Shown here: piece by piece, positions 26,817 through 35,247 of the stretch
Numbering within the stretch: the stretch's first letter is position 1
How the letters are laid out: every line of letters starts with the position of its first letter
NCBI GenBank assembly: GCA_022709905.1
Contig: JAKLHY010000004.1
Span: 124,001 to 188,000 of the forward strand
DNA from: Verrucomicrobiota bacterium
GTDB lineage: Bacteria > Verrucomicrobiota > Verrucomicrobiia > Limisphaerales > UBA1319
Reading direction: 5' to 3'
Length of the DNA stretch: 64,000 bases
Made by a program: the position numbers and the translations under genes
Notes under the pieces: generated by a model
Told to the model about the DNA's origin: nothing
The model's database searches: none
What the model saw: the letters and a program-made list of their open reading frames with translations, nothing else

Positions 26817-28928
26817 TTACTTCACCCCGATCTGTTTCAGGAACGGTTGCAGGGATCGGTCGCGCCCCAGAAACCGGCGGATGGATTCGTTGACGTCGCG
26901 GGAATTGCCGGGCTCGTAGATTTCGCGGCGTAATTTGAGCCCGACCGTTTTGTCCAAATACTTGAGGGACGCCGACTCGAAAACGGTGGCCATATCCGCC
27001 GAGATGGCGTCGGCCCAGGCGTAACCATAATAGCCGGCGTCGTATCCGGCCAGGTGGCCAAAATAGGCAACGAAGGCCGTCCCTTCGGGCATGGGAAGAT
27101 AGACCTCGGACAGCAGGCGGTTCGAGAGCGGAAGCACGTCGATGCCCGCTCCATCCTTTACCTGGCTGTGGAGCGTTAAATCGGTGAGCCCGAAGGAAAG
27201 CTGCCGGCGATATCTGGATCCCTCGACCGCCAGCCGGGAGGCTTCAAGTTTGCTCAGAATCTCCTGGGGGATCTTGCGGGCTGGATCCCGGTAATCGGCG
27301 GCGAAACGATCGAGCACGGCCTTGTCCCAAATCCAGTTCTCGAGCATCTGCGAGGGGGCCTCGACGAAATCACGAGGCACGCTGGTGCCCGCGAAACGGG
27401 AATACTTGGCCCGCGTCACGAGCGTATGAATGGCATGACCGAACTCGTGAAACAGTGTCTCCACCTCGTCGTGCTTGAGGAGGGACGGCTTGTCCGGTTG
27501 CGGCGGGGGAAAGTTGCAGACCAGGGCTGCCACGGGTCTTTGGTAGCGTCCATCCGGGAGTTGTTTGCCGCTGATCAGGCCGAATTGGGCGAAGTGATTG
27601 AACTTCCCGGGCCGGGGGAACATATCGAGATAGAACAGCCCGAGGGGTTCGCCGGTGGCGGCGTCCGAGACGGCATAAAGCTTGAGGTCGTCAATCCATT
27701 TGTAAGGCGGCATGACCTCGTCGAACTTCAGTCCGAAAATCTCCTGGTAAATGGCGAACATGCCGTTCAGGACGCGGTCGTAAGGGAAGAAAACCCGCAG
27801 TTGCTCCGCATCCACGGTGTAACGCTGTTTTTTCAGCTGGTTCATGTAATAGGCCATATCCCAAATATGGATGCGGGCATTGGGATCGCCGGTCTCGGCG
27901 GCCTTGAGCTTCTGAAACTCGGCCAGCTCGGCGTCGAACTTGGGTTGGAGGCCTGTTTTGAGTTGTTCGAGAAAATCGATGGCGGTTTTGGCGTTGCGGG
28001 CCATTCGGGGTTCGATCTGGTAATCGGCCCAGCTGGCGTAGCCCAACTTGCGAGCGATGCGATCCCGCAGTTCGACGAGCCGCTGCAGGACGGGCAGGTT
28101 CACTTCGCGGGCCAGATTGCAGCGAATCTCAAAAAGCTTGCGTCGCACCGCTTCTTGCCGGGCATTTTCCTGGATCGCCAGAAAATGGAACGTGATATTG
28201 GCCATCACCGTGTATTCGTCGTCGCCGGTCTTGATCCCTTGCATTAGAAGAAAGCTCTCCGGCACGCCCTCCAGATCGGCGCGGCTGAACTTCACCGGCG
28301 CCTGCGCCCGCGTGATATTCACCTGGAAATCCGTCGACAAACGGGCTTCCTCTTTTCGCAGGCGCTCAATTTCCTCGCGTTCGGCGGACGGCAGATGTAG
28401 TCCCGCCCGGCGATAATCTCGCAAGGTTTCCTCCAGGAGCCGGGCGTCTTCGCCATCCAAAGCCGGGCGGGTATCGGCATAAGCCTTGACGCTGCGGTAG
28501 ACGTCTTCGCGATACACCAATCCCACCGCCCATTCCTGGAAGGACTTGATCGATTCGGTCGCCGCCTCACGAACCGCCGCGCTGGTGCTGGTTTCCTTGA
28601 GCAGTTCCACCCGGCTGGCCACTTTCTCCGCCTCGTGCCCCAAATCATCCAAGGCCCGGACGGTATTGGTGAAGGTCGCTTCCCGCTCCGACAGCTTGCC
28701 AATGGCGTCCAACCGCATGTTCCCTTGGGCGATGGCCGCCGTCACCGACTGTCTTAACTGTTCCGGCGCGGTTTCAAATTCGGGCGCCACAAGAACCAAC
28801 CCGAATTTCTGAGCCGCCGGCTCAAAATCCTTCAAGATCTTTAAAGAGGCAGCCGCTGCCGCCGGTTCCGAGGTCGCGGATAACACAATGCCCGTCATGA
28901 TCAACATCAGATGCTTTTTTCCATTCAT
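26817..28928 (-). CDS. M3 family zinc oligopeptidase, exported
   Basis: A 703-residue protein with a signal peptide (LMLIMTGIVLSATSEPAAA). HEFGH at about residues 494-498 is the zinc-binding HExxH motif, with a downstream Glu expected in the LENWIWD region; the long helical N-terminal half is typical of thimet oligopeptidase/oligopeptidase A. It cleaves short peptides; the leader places it in the periplasm, unlike the cytoplasmic E. coli PrlC/Dcp relatives. Length is normal for the family. The ATG start directly precedes the leader. Confidence 0.93.
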   Translation of the reverse strand: MNGKKHLMLIMTGIVLSATSEPAAAAASLKILKDFEPAAQKFGLVLVAPEFETAPEQLRQSVTAAIAQGNMRLDAIGKLSEREATFTNTVRALDDLGHEAEKVASRVELLKETSTSAAVREAATESIKSFQEWAVGLVYREDVYRSVKAYADTRPALDGEDARLLEETLRDYRRAGLHLPSAEREEIERLRKEEARLSTDFQVNITRAQAPVKFSRADLEGVPESFLLMQGIKTGDDEYTVMANITFHFLAIQENARQEAVRRKLFEIRCNLAREVNLPVLQRLVELRDRIARKLGYASWADYQIEPRMARNAKTAIDFLEQLKTGLQPKFDAELAEFQKLKAAETGDPNARIHIWDMAYYMNQLKKQRYTVDAEQLRVFFPYDRVLNGMFAIYQEIFGLKFDEVMPPYKWIDDLKLYAVSDAATGEPLGLFYLDMFPRPGKFNHFAQFGLISGKQLPDGRYQRPVAALVCNFPPPQPDKPSLLKHDEVETLFHEFGHAIHTLVTRAKYSRFAGTSVPRDFVEAPSQMLENWIWDKAVLDRFAADYRDPARKIPQEILSKLEASRLAVEGSRYRRQLSFGLTDLTLHSQVKDGAGIDVLPLSNRLLSEVYLPMPEGTAFVAYFGHLAGYDAGYYGYAWADAISADMATVFESASLKYLDKTVGLKLRREIYEPGNSRDVNESIRRFLGRDRSLQPFLKQIGVK

Positions 28929-29015
28929 GGTCTCGAGACTCCGATGGGATGACTATAAGGTTTTTCCGAATCGGCGCAACTCCTTGAAATCCCCGCATCA
29001 ATCAACTTAGGGTTT

Positions 29016-29045
29016 GTGCAAAAAAACCGGAATTTATTTTTGCAC
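29016..29045. repeat. Perfect A/T-armed palindrome
   Basis: GTGCAAAAA pairs perfectly with TTTTTGCAC across a 12-bp spacer. It lies in the 352-bp gap between the divergent M3 peptidase and Smr-domain genes. Further on (about 29052-29085) is a worn TTAACCGCGAATGGACGC sequence of the dispersed AACCGCxxAT type. The palindrome could be an operator or a hairpin. Confidence 0.5.
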
Positions 29046-29280
29046 CGATCCTTAACCGCGAATGGACGCTGATCCACGCCAATAATGGAAGGCCAAAAAA
29101 CTTTCTGGAAAATCGATGGGATGTCCGGAAATAGGCCTGGCGTGCGCCTCCGATTCTATCCGCAAACACGGGCGTTGATTTGCGATTCGATTTCTGGGGA
29201 ATCCCTTTCGCGCTGATCTTGGATGTTGCGATTGCCGCTTGATTTCATCGACTTCAAGCCGTACTCAGGGAAGACAAACC

Positions 29281-29628
29281 ATGGCGATCGTGAAAACCAT
29301 CAACCTCGAGGCGGACTTTCCGACACTCGAAGAGGCGCGCCGACGCGTGATCCGGGAATTGAAAGGGGCTAAACGCGACGGCCTGCGCGTGCTGAAGATC
29401 ATTCACGGCTACGGTTCTTCCGGCAAAGGGGGCACCTTGTGCCATGGCCTGAGGAAATCGTTCGCTCTGAGAAAAAAGGAAGGGGCAATCAAGGACTTTG
29501 TGGCGGGCGAGCGCTGGTCGGTGTTCGAACCGGTCGCCCTCAGCCTCCTGGAGACGGTGCCCGAGTTGCGCGGGGATCCCGACCTGAACGCGACCAACGA
29601 AGGCGTGACCCTCGTGTGGATCCGGTAG
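29281..29628 (+). CDS. Smr-domain protein
   Basis: A 115-residue protein from the ATG at 29281. The start INLEADFPTLEEARRRVIRE and the central IIHGYGSSGKGG match the Smr domain (MutS2 C-terminal type), where H-G-x-G-x-G forms the nucleic-acid-binding loop. The tail (NEGVTLVWIR) is the expected last strand. Stand-alone Smr proteins nick branched DNA or cleave RNA; here the role is not known. A second His and extra residues follow the loop. The gene stands alone between repeat-bearing spacers. Confidence 0.72.
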   Translation: MAIVKTINLEADFPTLEEARRRVIRELKGAKRDGLRVLKIIHGYGSSGKGGTLCHGLRKSFALRKKEGAIKDFVAGERWSVFEPVALSLLETVPELRGDPDLNATNEGVTLVWIR

Positions 29629-29669
29629 GCGGCCAGAACTCACCTCGGACTAGCACCGCCGGGCCGATG

Positions 29670-29872
29670 CCGCAGACCGGCGCGCCGAATTCATTCCGCC
29701 ACGCCGGTTCGGCTGCACGACAGAATCCCTGTGCAACGGAGCGCGGAAGTTATTCCGCTTGTCACGTGCAAGCGGGATGGTTACCGCAGGCCGGAGCGCG
29801 GAATTTATTCCGCCATGCTGGTTCGGCTGTAAGACAGAACCCCTGTGCAACGGAGCGCGGAAGTTATTCCGC
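29670..29872. repeat. Tandem pair of about 89-bp palindrome-bearing units
   Basis: Units at 29670-29758 and 29783-29872 (period about 113 bp) share CCGCAGxCCGG, GGTTCGGCTG, GACAGAA.CCCTGTGCAACGG and end in GCGCGGAAGTTATTCCGC. Each also carries a second palindrome of the same type near its start (in unit 2, GCGCGGAATTTATTCCGC). The core resembles the GCGCGGGATTTATCCCGC palindrome of the 134-bp repeats at 4.6 and 39.2 kb. It lies in the 565-bp gap 29629-30193, which otherwise has no supported gene. Confidence 0.75.
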
Positions 29873-30193
29873 AGCATTAGTCGCCTCAGGTTGGTGCTGC
29901 GAAATGAACACTGCCCGGGGGGGACGGAGGCGGTACTCGGCGGATTTGTTTGTCCCCAGCCAAACCTGTTTTTAAAGGACCTGCAAAACATTTTCATTTT
30001 ATCCTTGCGCTGTTTTTTTTTAAAAGTCTCCAACAGTTCGAGGCGAAAGGCCTATCGAGTCCAATTCCCGCCCCGGGAGACGTGCTTGAGGGAGATTCAG
30101 GCCGGGACGGACTCGACGTTGTAGATCAGGATGGCCCGATGCAATGAATGCGCCGGGTAAGACGTTTAAGCCACCCTAATTGTTGGTTTTTCT

Positions 30194-30562
30194 ATGAACA
30201 AAACTAGCCTGTATTTCACATTGCTTTGTTTCAGTGCATCAACCTTAGCTCAGCTTGCGCCGACCGCCCCGTCCCATGTCCTCACTGCGGCAGCGCGGGA
30301 GGGCATCCTGCATCCGGAAAAACATCAGCGCATCTTGACCGCCCAAGAGAAGGAGCGTTTGGCCGAAGCGCTGATTATGCCCAAAGGCCCTCAGGCATTA
30401 AATGCGAGCCAGCAGGCCGCTGCCGAAGAGTTTCTTGCAGTGGGAAATCGTCCGCGCGGCTTGACAGCGGAACAGCAGGAGGCCGCGCGTCGATTCCTCA
30501 ATCCGCCCAGCAAACCGGCGAAGCATCCGTCGACACCTCCCGCCCGCCAAACCAAGCCTTAA
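30194..30562 (+). CDS. Small secreted hypothetical protein
   Basis: A 122-residue protein with a signal peptide (TSLYFTLLCFSASTLAQ). The mature part has a loose repeat: L-T-A-x2-x-E-x..AA/LAEAL, seen as LTAAAREGIL, LTAQEKERLAEAL, LNASQQAAAEEFL and LTAEQQEAARRFL, followed by a Pro/Lys tail (PPSKPAKHPSTPPARQTKP). I do not recognise the family. It may be co-transcribed with the truncated FG-GAP-like gene 33 bp downstream. Confidence 0.55.
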   Translation: MNKTSLYFTLLCFSASTLAQLAPTAPSHVLTAAAREGILHPEKHQRILTAQEKERLAEALIMPKGPQALNASQQAAAEEFLAVGNRPRGLTAEQQEAARRFLNPPSKPAKHPSTPPARQTKP

Positions 30563-30595
30563 GCCAATCCCGGATTTAGGAAGAAGGATGATCCC

Positions 30596-30847
30596 ATGAA
30601 GAAGCATTTGGTTTTGTGCCTATCCCTTGGCTTGTGGATGGCCAGTCAGATGGATCTGCGAGCTCAATCTGACATCGTGTTCCAGAATGTTTATAATCCG
30701 GATCTAAAGACCTGGTTTATGAACGGCGAGAATTTTGGTGTGGAGATCGGCGTTTATCCGCCTGGGTTGGAACCTGGTGGATCTCTTGTAGCCGCCGGAG
30801 ACTTGGATGGGGATGGCTGCGGCGATTTTGTCTTTGAGAGAAATTGA
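30596..30847 (+). pseudogene. FG-GAP/VCBS-type secreted protein, N-terminal remnant
   Basis: An 83-residue frame with a signal peptide (LVLCLSLGLWMASQMDLRAQ), then a segment ending in AAGDLDGDGCGDFVFER, the calcium-binding DxDxDG loop of an FG-GAP/VCBS propeller blade. Such proteins normally hold several blades and run to hundreds of residues, so stopping after the first suggests truncation. The insertion element begins about 160 bp downstream, and an intrinsic terminator lies at 30957-30990. A short intact protein is possible but less likely. Confidence 0.5.
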
Positions 30848-30956
30848 GCACTGACTCGAAAATCGAGGGTCGTGACTGCGGACTTTTTCTCGGTGGGTGA
30901 AGGAGACGGCATGAACTCCCTCGGATAGCTTGAACAGTTTCACCCGATAGTTGGAA

Positions 30957-30990
30957 CCCTCGCGGAGAGCTTGCCCCGCGAGGGTTTTTA
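30957..30990 (+). terminator. Rho-independent terminator
   Basis: CCCTCGCGG pairs perfectly with CCGCGAGGG around a 10-base loop and is followed directly by TTTTTA. It lies 110 bp after the FG-GAP remnant and just before the insertion element. Confidence 0.85.
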
Positions 30991-31004
30991 TTCTCCGATC
31001 TACG

Positions 31005-31595
31005 GTGTCAAAACATAGTGTCGGAGAAAGCTGGTGCCAGAACCATCTGGCGGATCAACAGGTATATCAACTGCTCGAAAAAGTCGATGCCGACCTGACG
31101 GAGGAAGCCCGGTCGAAGGGGTGTCTGTTCTGTGGCGGCAAGCTGCACCGCAGCGACTATGACCGCAAGCCTCGCGGCGGTCCGCAGTGGGCGGAGCGCT
31201 TTAGCCTGTGTTGTGCCCAGGAAGGTTGTCGGCGGCGCCATACCCCGCCCTCGGTGCGTTTTCTGGGACGGCGGGTTTATGCCGGTCTGGTCGTGGTGAT
31301 GGTCTCGGCCATGATCCACGGGCTCAAGCCCGAACGGGTGCAACGGCTGCGGGAAGCCCTGGGGATCGACCGTCGCACGCTGGAGCGATGGCGGCAGTGG
31401 TGGTTGATTACCTTCGTGGAGAGTTCCTTTTGGCGGGAGGCCCGAGGCCGGTTCCTGCCGCCGTTGTGCCTGCAGACGATGCCCTGGTCCTTGTGCGTGA
31501 GCTTTGCCGTCGAACGGCGCGACCGGCTTTTGGAGCTGCTCAAGTTCCTGGCGCCGATCACGACCTCCACCATCCGGAAAGCCTGCGTTATGTGA
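31005..31595 (+). CDS. Insertion element accessory protein with zinc ribbon and HTH
   Basis: A 196-residue product if the GTG at 31005 is used (no ATG nearby). CLFCGGKLHRSDY and a later CCAQEGCRRRHTPP form a C-x2-C...C-x4-C zinc-ribbon-like set. The segment GLKPERVQRLREALGIDRRTLERWRQWW looks like a helix-turn-helix. It probably binds DNA and assists transposition by the downstream DDE protein, which is inference. The end (about residues 155-196) is hydrophobic and Leu-rich. Confidence 0.55.
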   Translation: MSKHSVGESWCQNHLADQQVYQLLEKVDADLTEEARSKGCLFCGGKLHRSDYDRKPRGGPQWAERFSLCCAQEGCRRRHTPPSVRFLGRRVYAGLVVVMVSAMIHGLKPERVQRLREALGIDRRTLERWRQWWLITFVESSFWREARGRFLPPLCLQTMPWSLCVSFAVERRDRLLELLKFLAPITTSTIRKACVM

Positions 31596-31705
31596 GGTTC
31601 GTTTCTCTTCCCGCAGAAGATGCCGGGCGACAGCGTTGGGGAAGCCGGTGTAAACCCAAGCCAGCCCACCGAAGGGGTGGGAAACATTCAAAATCACGGC
31701 ATCCA

Positions 31706-33268
31706 GTGAAAGAGACATCATCCAGCTTGCGGGTCCATGAGCGCTGGGCGCATTTTCGGTTCAGCGTGATCGGGCCGCTGTTGGCGGCGCCGCCCGCCCG
31801 TGGCCAGCTCCAGGCCCAACTCCAAGAACTGGCCGCCCAAAAATGGCGGCACCCGGTTTCCGGCCAATGGGTGGTCTTGGGGCTTTCGACGATCGAGCGA
31901 TGGTATTATAAAGCGCTCGGCACCCAATCCAGCCCGGTCGACGCCCTCCAGCGCAAAATCCGTTCCGACCATGGGAAACATCCCTCGATGGGTCCCAAAC
32001 TGATCGAGTTATTGACCCAACAGCACCGGCAGCATCCCAGTTGGAGTTACCAACTCCATGTCGATAATTTGGCGGTCTTGGTGGCCCAGCAGCCCGAACT
32101 GGGTCCCATGCCCGCCTATGCCTCGGTGCGCCGCTTCATGCAAAGTCATGGCCTGTGGAAGCGACCGCGCCGCGGGCCGGCCCAGAGTCCGGGCGCCCAA
32201 CTCGCTGAACACCGTTTTGAGCACCGCGAAATCCGCAGCTACCAGAGCGAATACGTCAATGCCCTCTGGCATCTGGACTTCCACCACGGTTCATTGCGGG
32301 TCCTACTGGAGAAGGGGCGTTGGGTTTATCCGGTGTTGCTGGCCATCCTGGATGATTGTTCCCGCCTCTGCTGCCATGGCCAGTGGTATCTGAGCGAAGG
32401 GGCCGAGGAACTCGACCACGGGCTCAGCCAGGGCTTCCAGAAACGGGCCTTACCCCGCGCGCTCATGAGCGACAACGGCTCCGCCATGCTCGCGGCGGAA
32501 ACCGTGCAAGGCCTGGCCCGGTTGGGCATCGTCCAGGAAACCACGCTCCCCTATTCCCCGTATCAAAACGGCAAGCAAGAGGTGTTTTGGGCGCAGGTCG
32601 AAGGCCGCCTCTTGCCGATGCTCGAAGGGGTGGCCGATTTGACCTTGCGCACCCTCAACGAAGCTACCCAGGCCTGGCTGGAGATGGAGTATAATCGCAC
32701 GACGCATTCCGAGTTGGGCCAAAGCCCCCTGCAGGTTTACCTGCACCACAAGGATGTCGGCCGCCCCTGTCCCGCCACCGAATCTCTGCAACTGGCCTTC
32801 ACCCAGGAAATCCGCCGCGCCCAACGCCGTTCGGACGGCACCATCAGTCTGGCGGGGATTCGGTTTGAACTGCCCGCCCGCTATGGTCATTTCCCCTCCG
32901 TCACGGTGCGCCTGGCCTCCTGGGACCTGAGCCGCGTTTATCTGACCGATCCGCAGACTGGCGCCGTTCTCTGCCGGCTCTATCCCCAGGATAAAACGAA
33001 AAATGCCCAGGGCCAGCGCGCCCTCAGAAACTCACCCTTGGCCGGCGTGGCCCCGGCCCCGGCCACCCCCGGCACGATCGCGCCCCTGTTGCAGAAACTC
33101 ATCAAAGACTACGCCACTACCGGACTGCCGCCCGCTTATTTGCCCGAAAAAGGGGTCAGTCCCGGTTATTGTAGAAAAGACTTGATTGTCAATGGCGCAG
33201 TAACATCCTTGGAGCCACTCCGCGTAAGTCGAGACTCCAGGGTCCGGGAGCCATCGACCACGTCATGA
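31706..33268 (+). CDS. DDE transposase, rve/Mu-C type
   Basis: A 520-residue product from the GTG at 31706; the frame is open further upstream, but VHERWAHFRFSVIGPLL is the first family-like sequence. The integrase core carries the first Asp in WHLDFHHG, the second in SDNG and the Glu in NGKQEVFW, with 35 residues between the last two (DD35E). An N-terminal helical part and a C-terminal beta-barrel-like segment (ELPARYGHFPSVTVRL) resemble IS481/Mu-type transposases. The last 20 or so residues read into the neighbouring REP-transposase remnant, so the true stop may lie outside the element. Confidence 0.8.
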   Translation: MKETSSSLRVHERWAHFRFSVIGPLLAAPPARGQLQAQLQELAAQKWRHPVSGQWVVLGLSTIERWYYKALGTQSSPVDALQRKIRSDHGKHPSMGPKLIELLTQQHRQHPSWSYQLHVDNLAVLVAQQPELGPMPAYASVRRFMQSHGLWKRPRRGPAQSPGAQLAEHRFEHREIRSYQSEYVNALWHLDFHHGSLRVLLEKGRWVYPVLLAILDDCSRLCCHGQWYLSEGAEELDHGLSQGFQKRALPRALMSDNGSAMLAAETVQGLARLGIVQETTLPYSPYQNGKQEVFWAQVEGRLLPMLEGVADLTLRTLNEATQAWLEMEYNRTTHSELGQSPLQVYLHHKDVGRPCPATESLQLAFTQEIRRAQRRSDGTISLAGIRFELPARYGHFPSVTVRLASWDLSRVYLTDPQTGAVLCRLYPQDKTKNAQGQRALRNSPLAGVAPAPATPGTIAPLLQKLIKDYATTGLPPAYLPEKGVSPGYCRKDLIVNGAVTSLEPLRVSRDSRVREPSTTS

Positions 33269-33540
33269 ACCGGGGTGACTGTCGCGAATCCATCTTCAAG
33301 GACAGCCAGGATCATCAGGATATTGTCCGGACCCTTGCCGAGGCTTGTGGGAAGGTCGGCTGGCAGGTTCATGCGGATTGTCTGATGCCCAATCATGGGC
33401 GGGCTTTGGGTGAATCGGTTGCTGGGGGAGATGGGCATCGGGCAGAGCAACGCGGCCGGCGGCCGGTGTTTTGCCGTGGAAAAGCGGGGGTGGTCAAGAT
33501 TTGCCTGCACGGCGCGAGAACGACGTGGAGAAAACAGTGA
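33220..33540 (+). pseudogene. REP-associated tyrosine transposase (RAYT/Y1_Tnp) remnant
   Basis: The frame reads PGAIDHVMNRGDCRESIF, then TLAEACGKVGWQVHADCLMPNH. These match the conserved start of IS200/RAYT-like proteins (PGAxYHVMNRG...WQVHAYCLMPNHFHL). The HFHL metal-binding block is broken after MPNH and the rest does not match, so the catalytic Tyr part is missing. The 5' end is abutted by the DDE element. It is non-functional. Confidence 0.7.
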
Positions 33541-33552
33541 TCGCTGCTCAGC

Positions 33553-33735
33553 TCAGAAGGCAGACGGGTGATGCACGCTGGACTGGAATGCAAAGCGGTT
33601 GAAGATGGGTTGTCGGCACACGGCGGCAATTTGCCTGAAGAAAATCACCAATAGCTGAGACTGACCCGTGAGAGCCCCGTGCGACTGACCGCGCAACACC
33701 ACTCCATTTTGGACTCGGTGGATTTCAAATTTCAT
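33553..33735 (-). CDS. Small protein overlapping the ATPase stop
   Basis: A 60-residue frame whose ATG overlaps the ATPase stop by 4 bp (ATGA at 33732-33735), which is the reason to list it. It begins MKFEIHRVQNGVVLR, like the start of small beta-rich proteins, but its second half is encoded by the 73-bp repeat (VIFFRQIAAVCRQPIFNRFA). It may be a small gene cut and extended by the repeat. Confidence 0.35.
   Translation of the reverse strand: MKFEIHRVQNGVVLRGQSHGALTGQSQLLVIFFRQIAAVCRQPIFNRFAFQSSVHHPSAF
33581..33653. repeat. 73-bp direct repeat, copy 1
   Basis: This aligns ungapped to 35068-35140 in the same direction with 7 mismatches by my count. The two copies frame the AAA/DUF4143 ATPase gene and its small overlapping ORF. 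Confidence 0.85.
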
Positions 33736-35027
33736 GGATGGGATTCTCCCTTTCCTTGTTCGAGCAACCAGCGCCACGCCGGTTGGGCTTCGGGAAAGCG
33801 CTTGGCGGTGTCCGGCGCGTGTTCGTGGTAGAGCAGCACGCCTTTGGCCTTGGGCAGCAGTCGAGCGCCCGCCGCCATCGCCGCCGCTTCCCGTTCGGCG
33901 GTGCTGAAGTCGGAGAGGTTCCAGCAGATGTTGATGAACAACCGGTCTTCGGCGTCGCAAAGGTCCAGTTCGCCGTCGCCAGCGTGGTAGTGCCACTCCC
34001 GGGCGCGACGCCGGCATTCCAGGAACACGGCCGTTTCCAGTATGTGCCCCACATCGCGCTCCGCCCCCGCCTTGAACGCGCCGATCAAGCCGGGATCAAT
34101 CACGTGCAACTTCCTCGGATTGCGAGCCTGTTTGCGCACGGACTCCTCATGCCGCGGGAGCAGGAAGATCAACCCCGCGTCCTCCAGCATCCGGGCGTAC
34201 TCGAAGACGGTGTTTTTGGAGATTTCGTAGCCCTGTGACTGAAAATCGCGGTGCAGTTTGCTCACGCTGAGCAGCGAGGCGGTGTTGCGGAAGCAATGCC
34301 GCAAGAAGGCGCGCATCAGCGCCTCGTTGCGGATGGCGTTTCGCTCCACCAGGTCGCGATGCAGCATGACCGAGCCGTATTCCTCCAGGATGAGCGGGCG
34401 CATCGCCGGTTCGGCGAGCACCACTTCCGGGAACCCGCCCCAGCGCAGGTAATCCTCGAAGGCCGCGCGCGCCCGGCTTTCGCTGCGAGCATTGTAAGCC
34501 TCGTAGCGGACGCCGCGAAACGCGAGAAATTCCCGGAAACCCAGCGGGAATACCTCATAGGTGACGCTGCGCCCCCGCATCGCCGACGACAGATCGCGCG
34601 TGAGCAGGCGCGAGGAGGACCCGGTGACGAAGACGGACACGTCCTCCGTATCGCATAACCGCCGCACCCAGCGTTCCCAACTCGGCGCGCTTTGGACCTC
34701 ATCGAGAAACAAGTAGAGCCGTCCGGTGGCCGCTTCCGGGAAGACCTCGCGCAAGCACCGCAGCACCAGGTCGAATTCCGCCGCTTGGACGGGCTGGAGC
34801 CGGTCGTCCTCAAAGTTCAGATAAACGATCCGGCGACGGTCCACCCCGCCCGCTACAAGCTGACGGATGGTGTCGAAGAAGAGAAACGTTTTGCCGCACC
34901 GGCGCACACCGGACAGGCCGATGACCTTGCCGGAATCGGTGGGGAGGGATAATTCGCGGGGGCGGCTTTCCGGCAGCGACCGGTCGGCAAACTCACGCAG
35001 GACGTATTTCAGACTGTCACTGTTCAT
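33732..35027 (-). CDS. AAA_14/DUF4143 family ATPase
   Basis: From the ATG at 35027 the product has 431 residues. Walker A is GVRRCGKT at about 40-47, Walker B LYLFLDEVQ at about 104-112, and VTGSSSRLLTRD is the sensor-1 region. The C-terminal half holds the DUF4143 part (HVIDPGLIGAF, then LETAVFLECRRRAREWHY and GELDLCDAEDRLFINIC), a PD-(D/E)xK-like fold. This family is abundant in bacteria and archaea, often mobile, with unknown function. It is flanked by 73-bp direct repeats and overlaps a small ORF at its stop, which suggests gain or spread as a unit. The frame's extension to 35138 is encoded by the repeat. Confidence 0.85.
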   Translation of the reverse strand: MNSDSLKYVLREFADRSLPESRPRELSLPTDSGKVIGLSGVRRCGKTFLFFDTIRQLVAGGVDRRRIVYLNFEDDRLQPVQAAEFDLVLRCLREVFPEAATGRLYLFLDEVQSAPSWERWVRRLCDTEDVSVFVTGSSSRLLTRDLSSAMRGRSVTYEVFPLGFREFLAFRGVRYEAYNARSESRARAAFEDYLRWGGFPEVVLAEPAMRPLILEEYGSVMLHRDLVERNAIRNEALMRAFLRHCFRNTASLLSVSKLHRDFQSQGYEISKNTVFEYARMLEDAGLIFLLPRHEESVRKQARNPRKLHVIDPGLIGAFKAGAERDVGHILETAVFLECRRRAREWHYHAGDGELDLCDAEDRLFINICWNLSDFSTAEREAAAMAAGARLLPKAKGVLLYHEHAPDTAKRFPEAQPAWRWLLEQGKGESHP

Positions 35028-35067
35028 GGGGGCGATCTTGACGCTATTCGACCCTTCATGCAAGGAC

Positions 35068-35140
35068 GACTGGAGTGCAAAGCCGTTGAAGATGGGATGT
35101 CGACACACGGCGACAAATTGCCTGAAGAAAATTACCAATA
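35068..35140. repeat. 73-bp direct repeat, copy 2
   Basis: Partner of 33581-33653, lying just upstream of the ATPase start. Read on the minus strand, both copies give the same peptide frame (VIFFRQ.AVCR.PIFN.FA.QSS), but that frame continues into the ATPase only here, as its untranslated or alternative 5' part. Confidence 0.85.
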
Positions 35141-35247
35141 ACCGGGACCCTTATGCGCAGCGCATTGACGAATAGTCGGGATCCCCTTGGAAATGCAGTC
35201 GAGCCCATGCCCAAGGTTCTGCCAAAACAGGAGCCCCGGGAATGGTG

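Larger units (their letters stand above)
31005..33268 (+). mobile_element. Two-ORF DD35E insertion element
   Basis: The element contains a zinc-ribbon accessory ORF and a DDE transposase in the same direction. Its exact ends are not resolved: I found no convincing terminal inverted repeats or target duplication, so the limits given are those of the coding frames. It sits between a truncated FG-GAP gene and a decayed REP-type transposase, which suggests insertion into an already unstable region. Confidence 0.65.

Noticed and set aside
25874..26893. A 339-codon plus-strand frame
   Set aside because: It is antisense to the ThuA gene; no recognisable domain.
29670..29872. CRISPR array
   Set aside because: Only two long units with a related spacer, palindromic cores and no cas genes.
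29439..29975. A 178-codon frame with internal peptide repeats
   Set aside because: It overlaps the Smr gene out of frame and its repeats are just the translated tandem DNA units.
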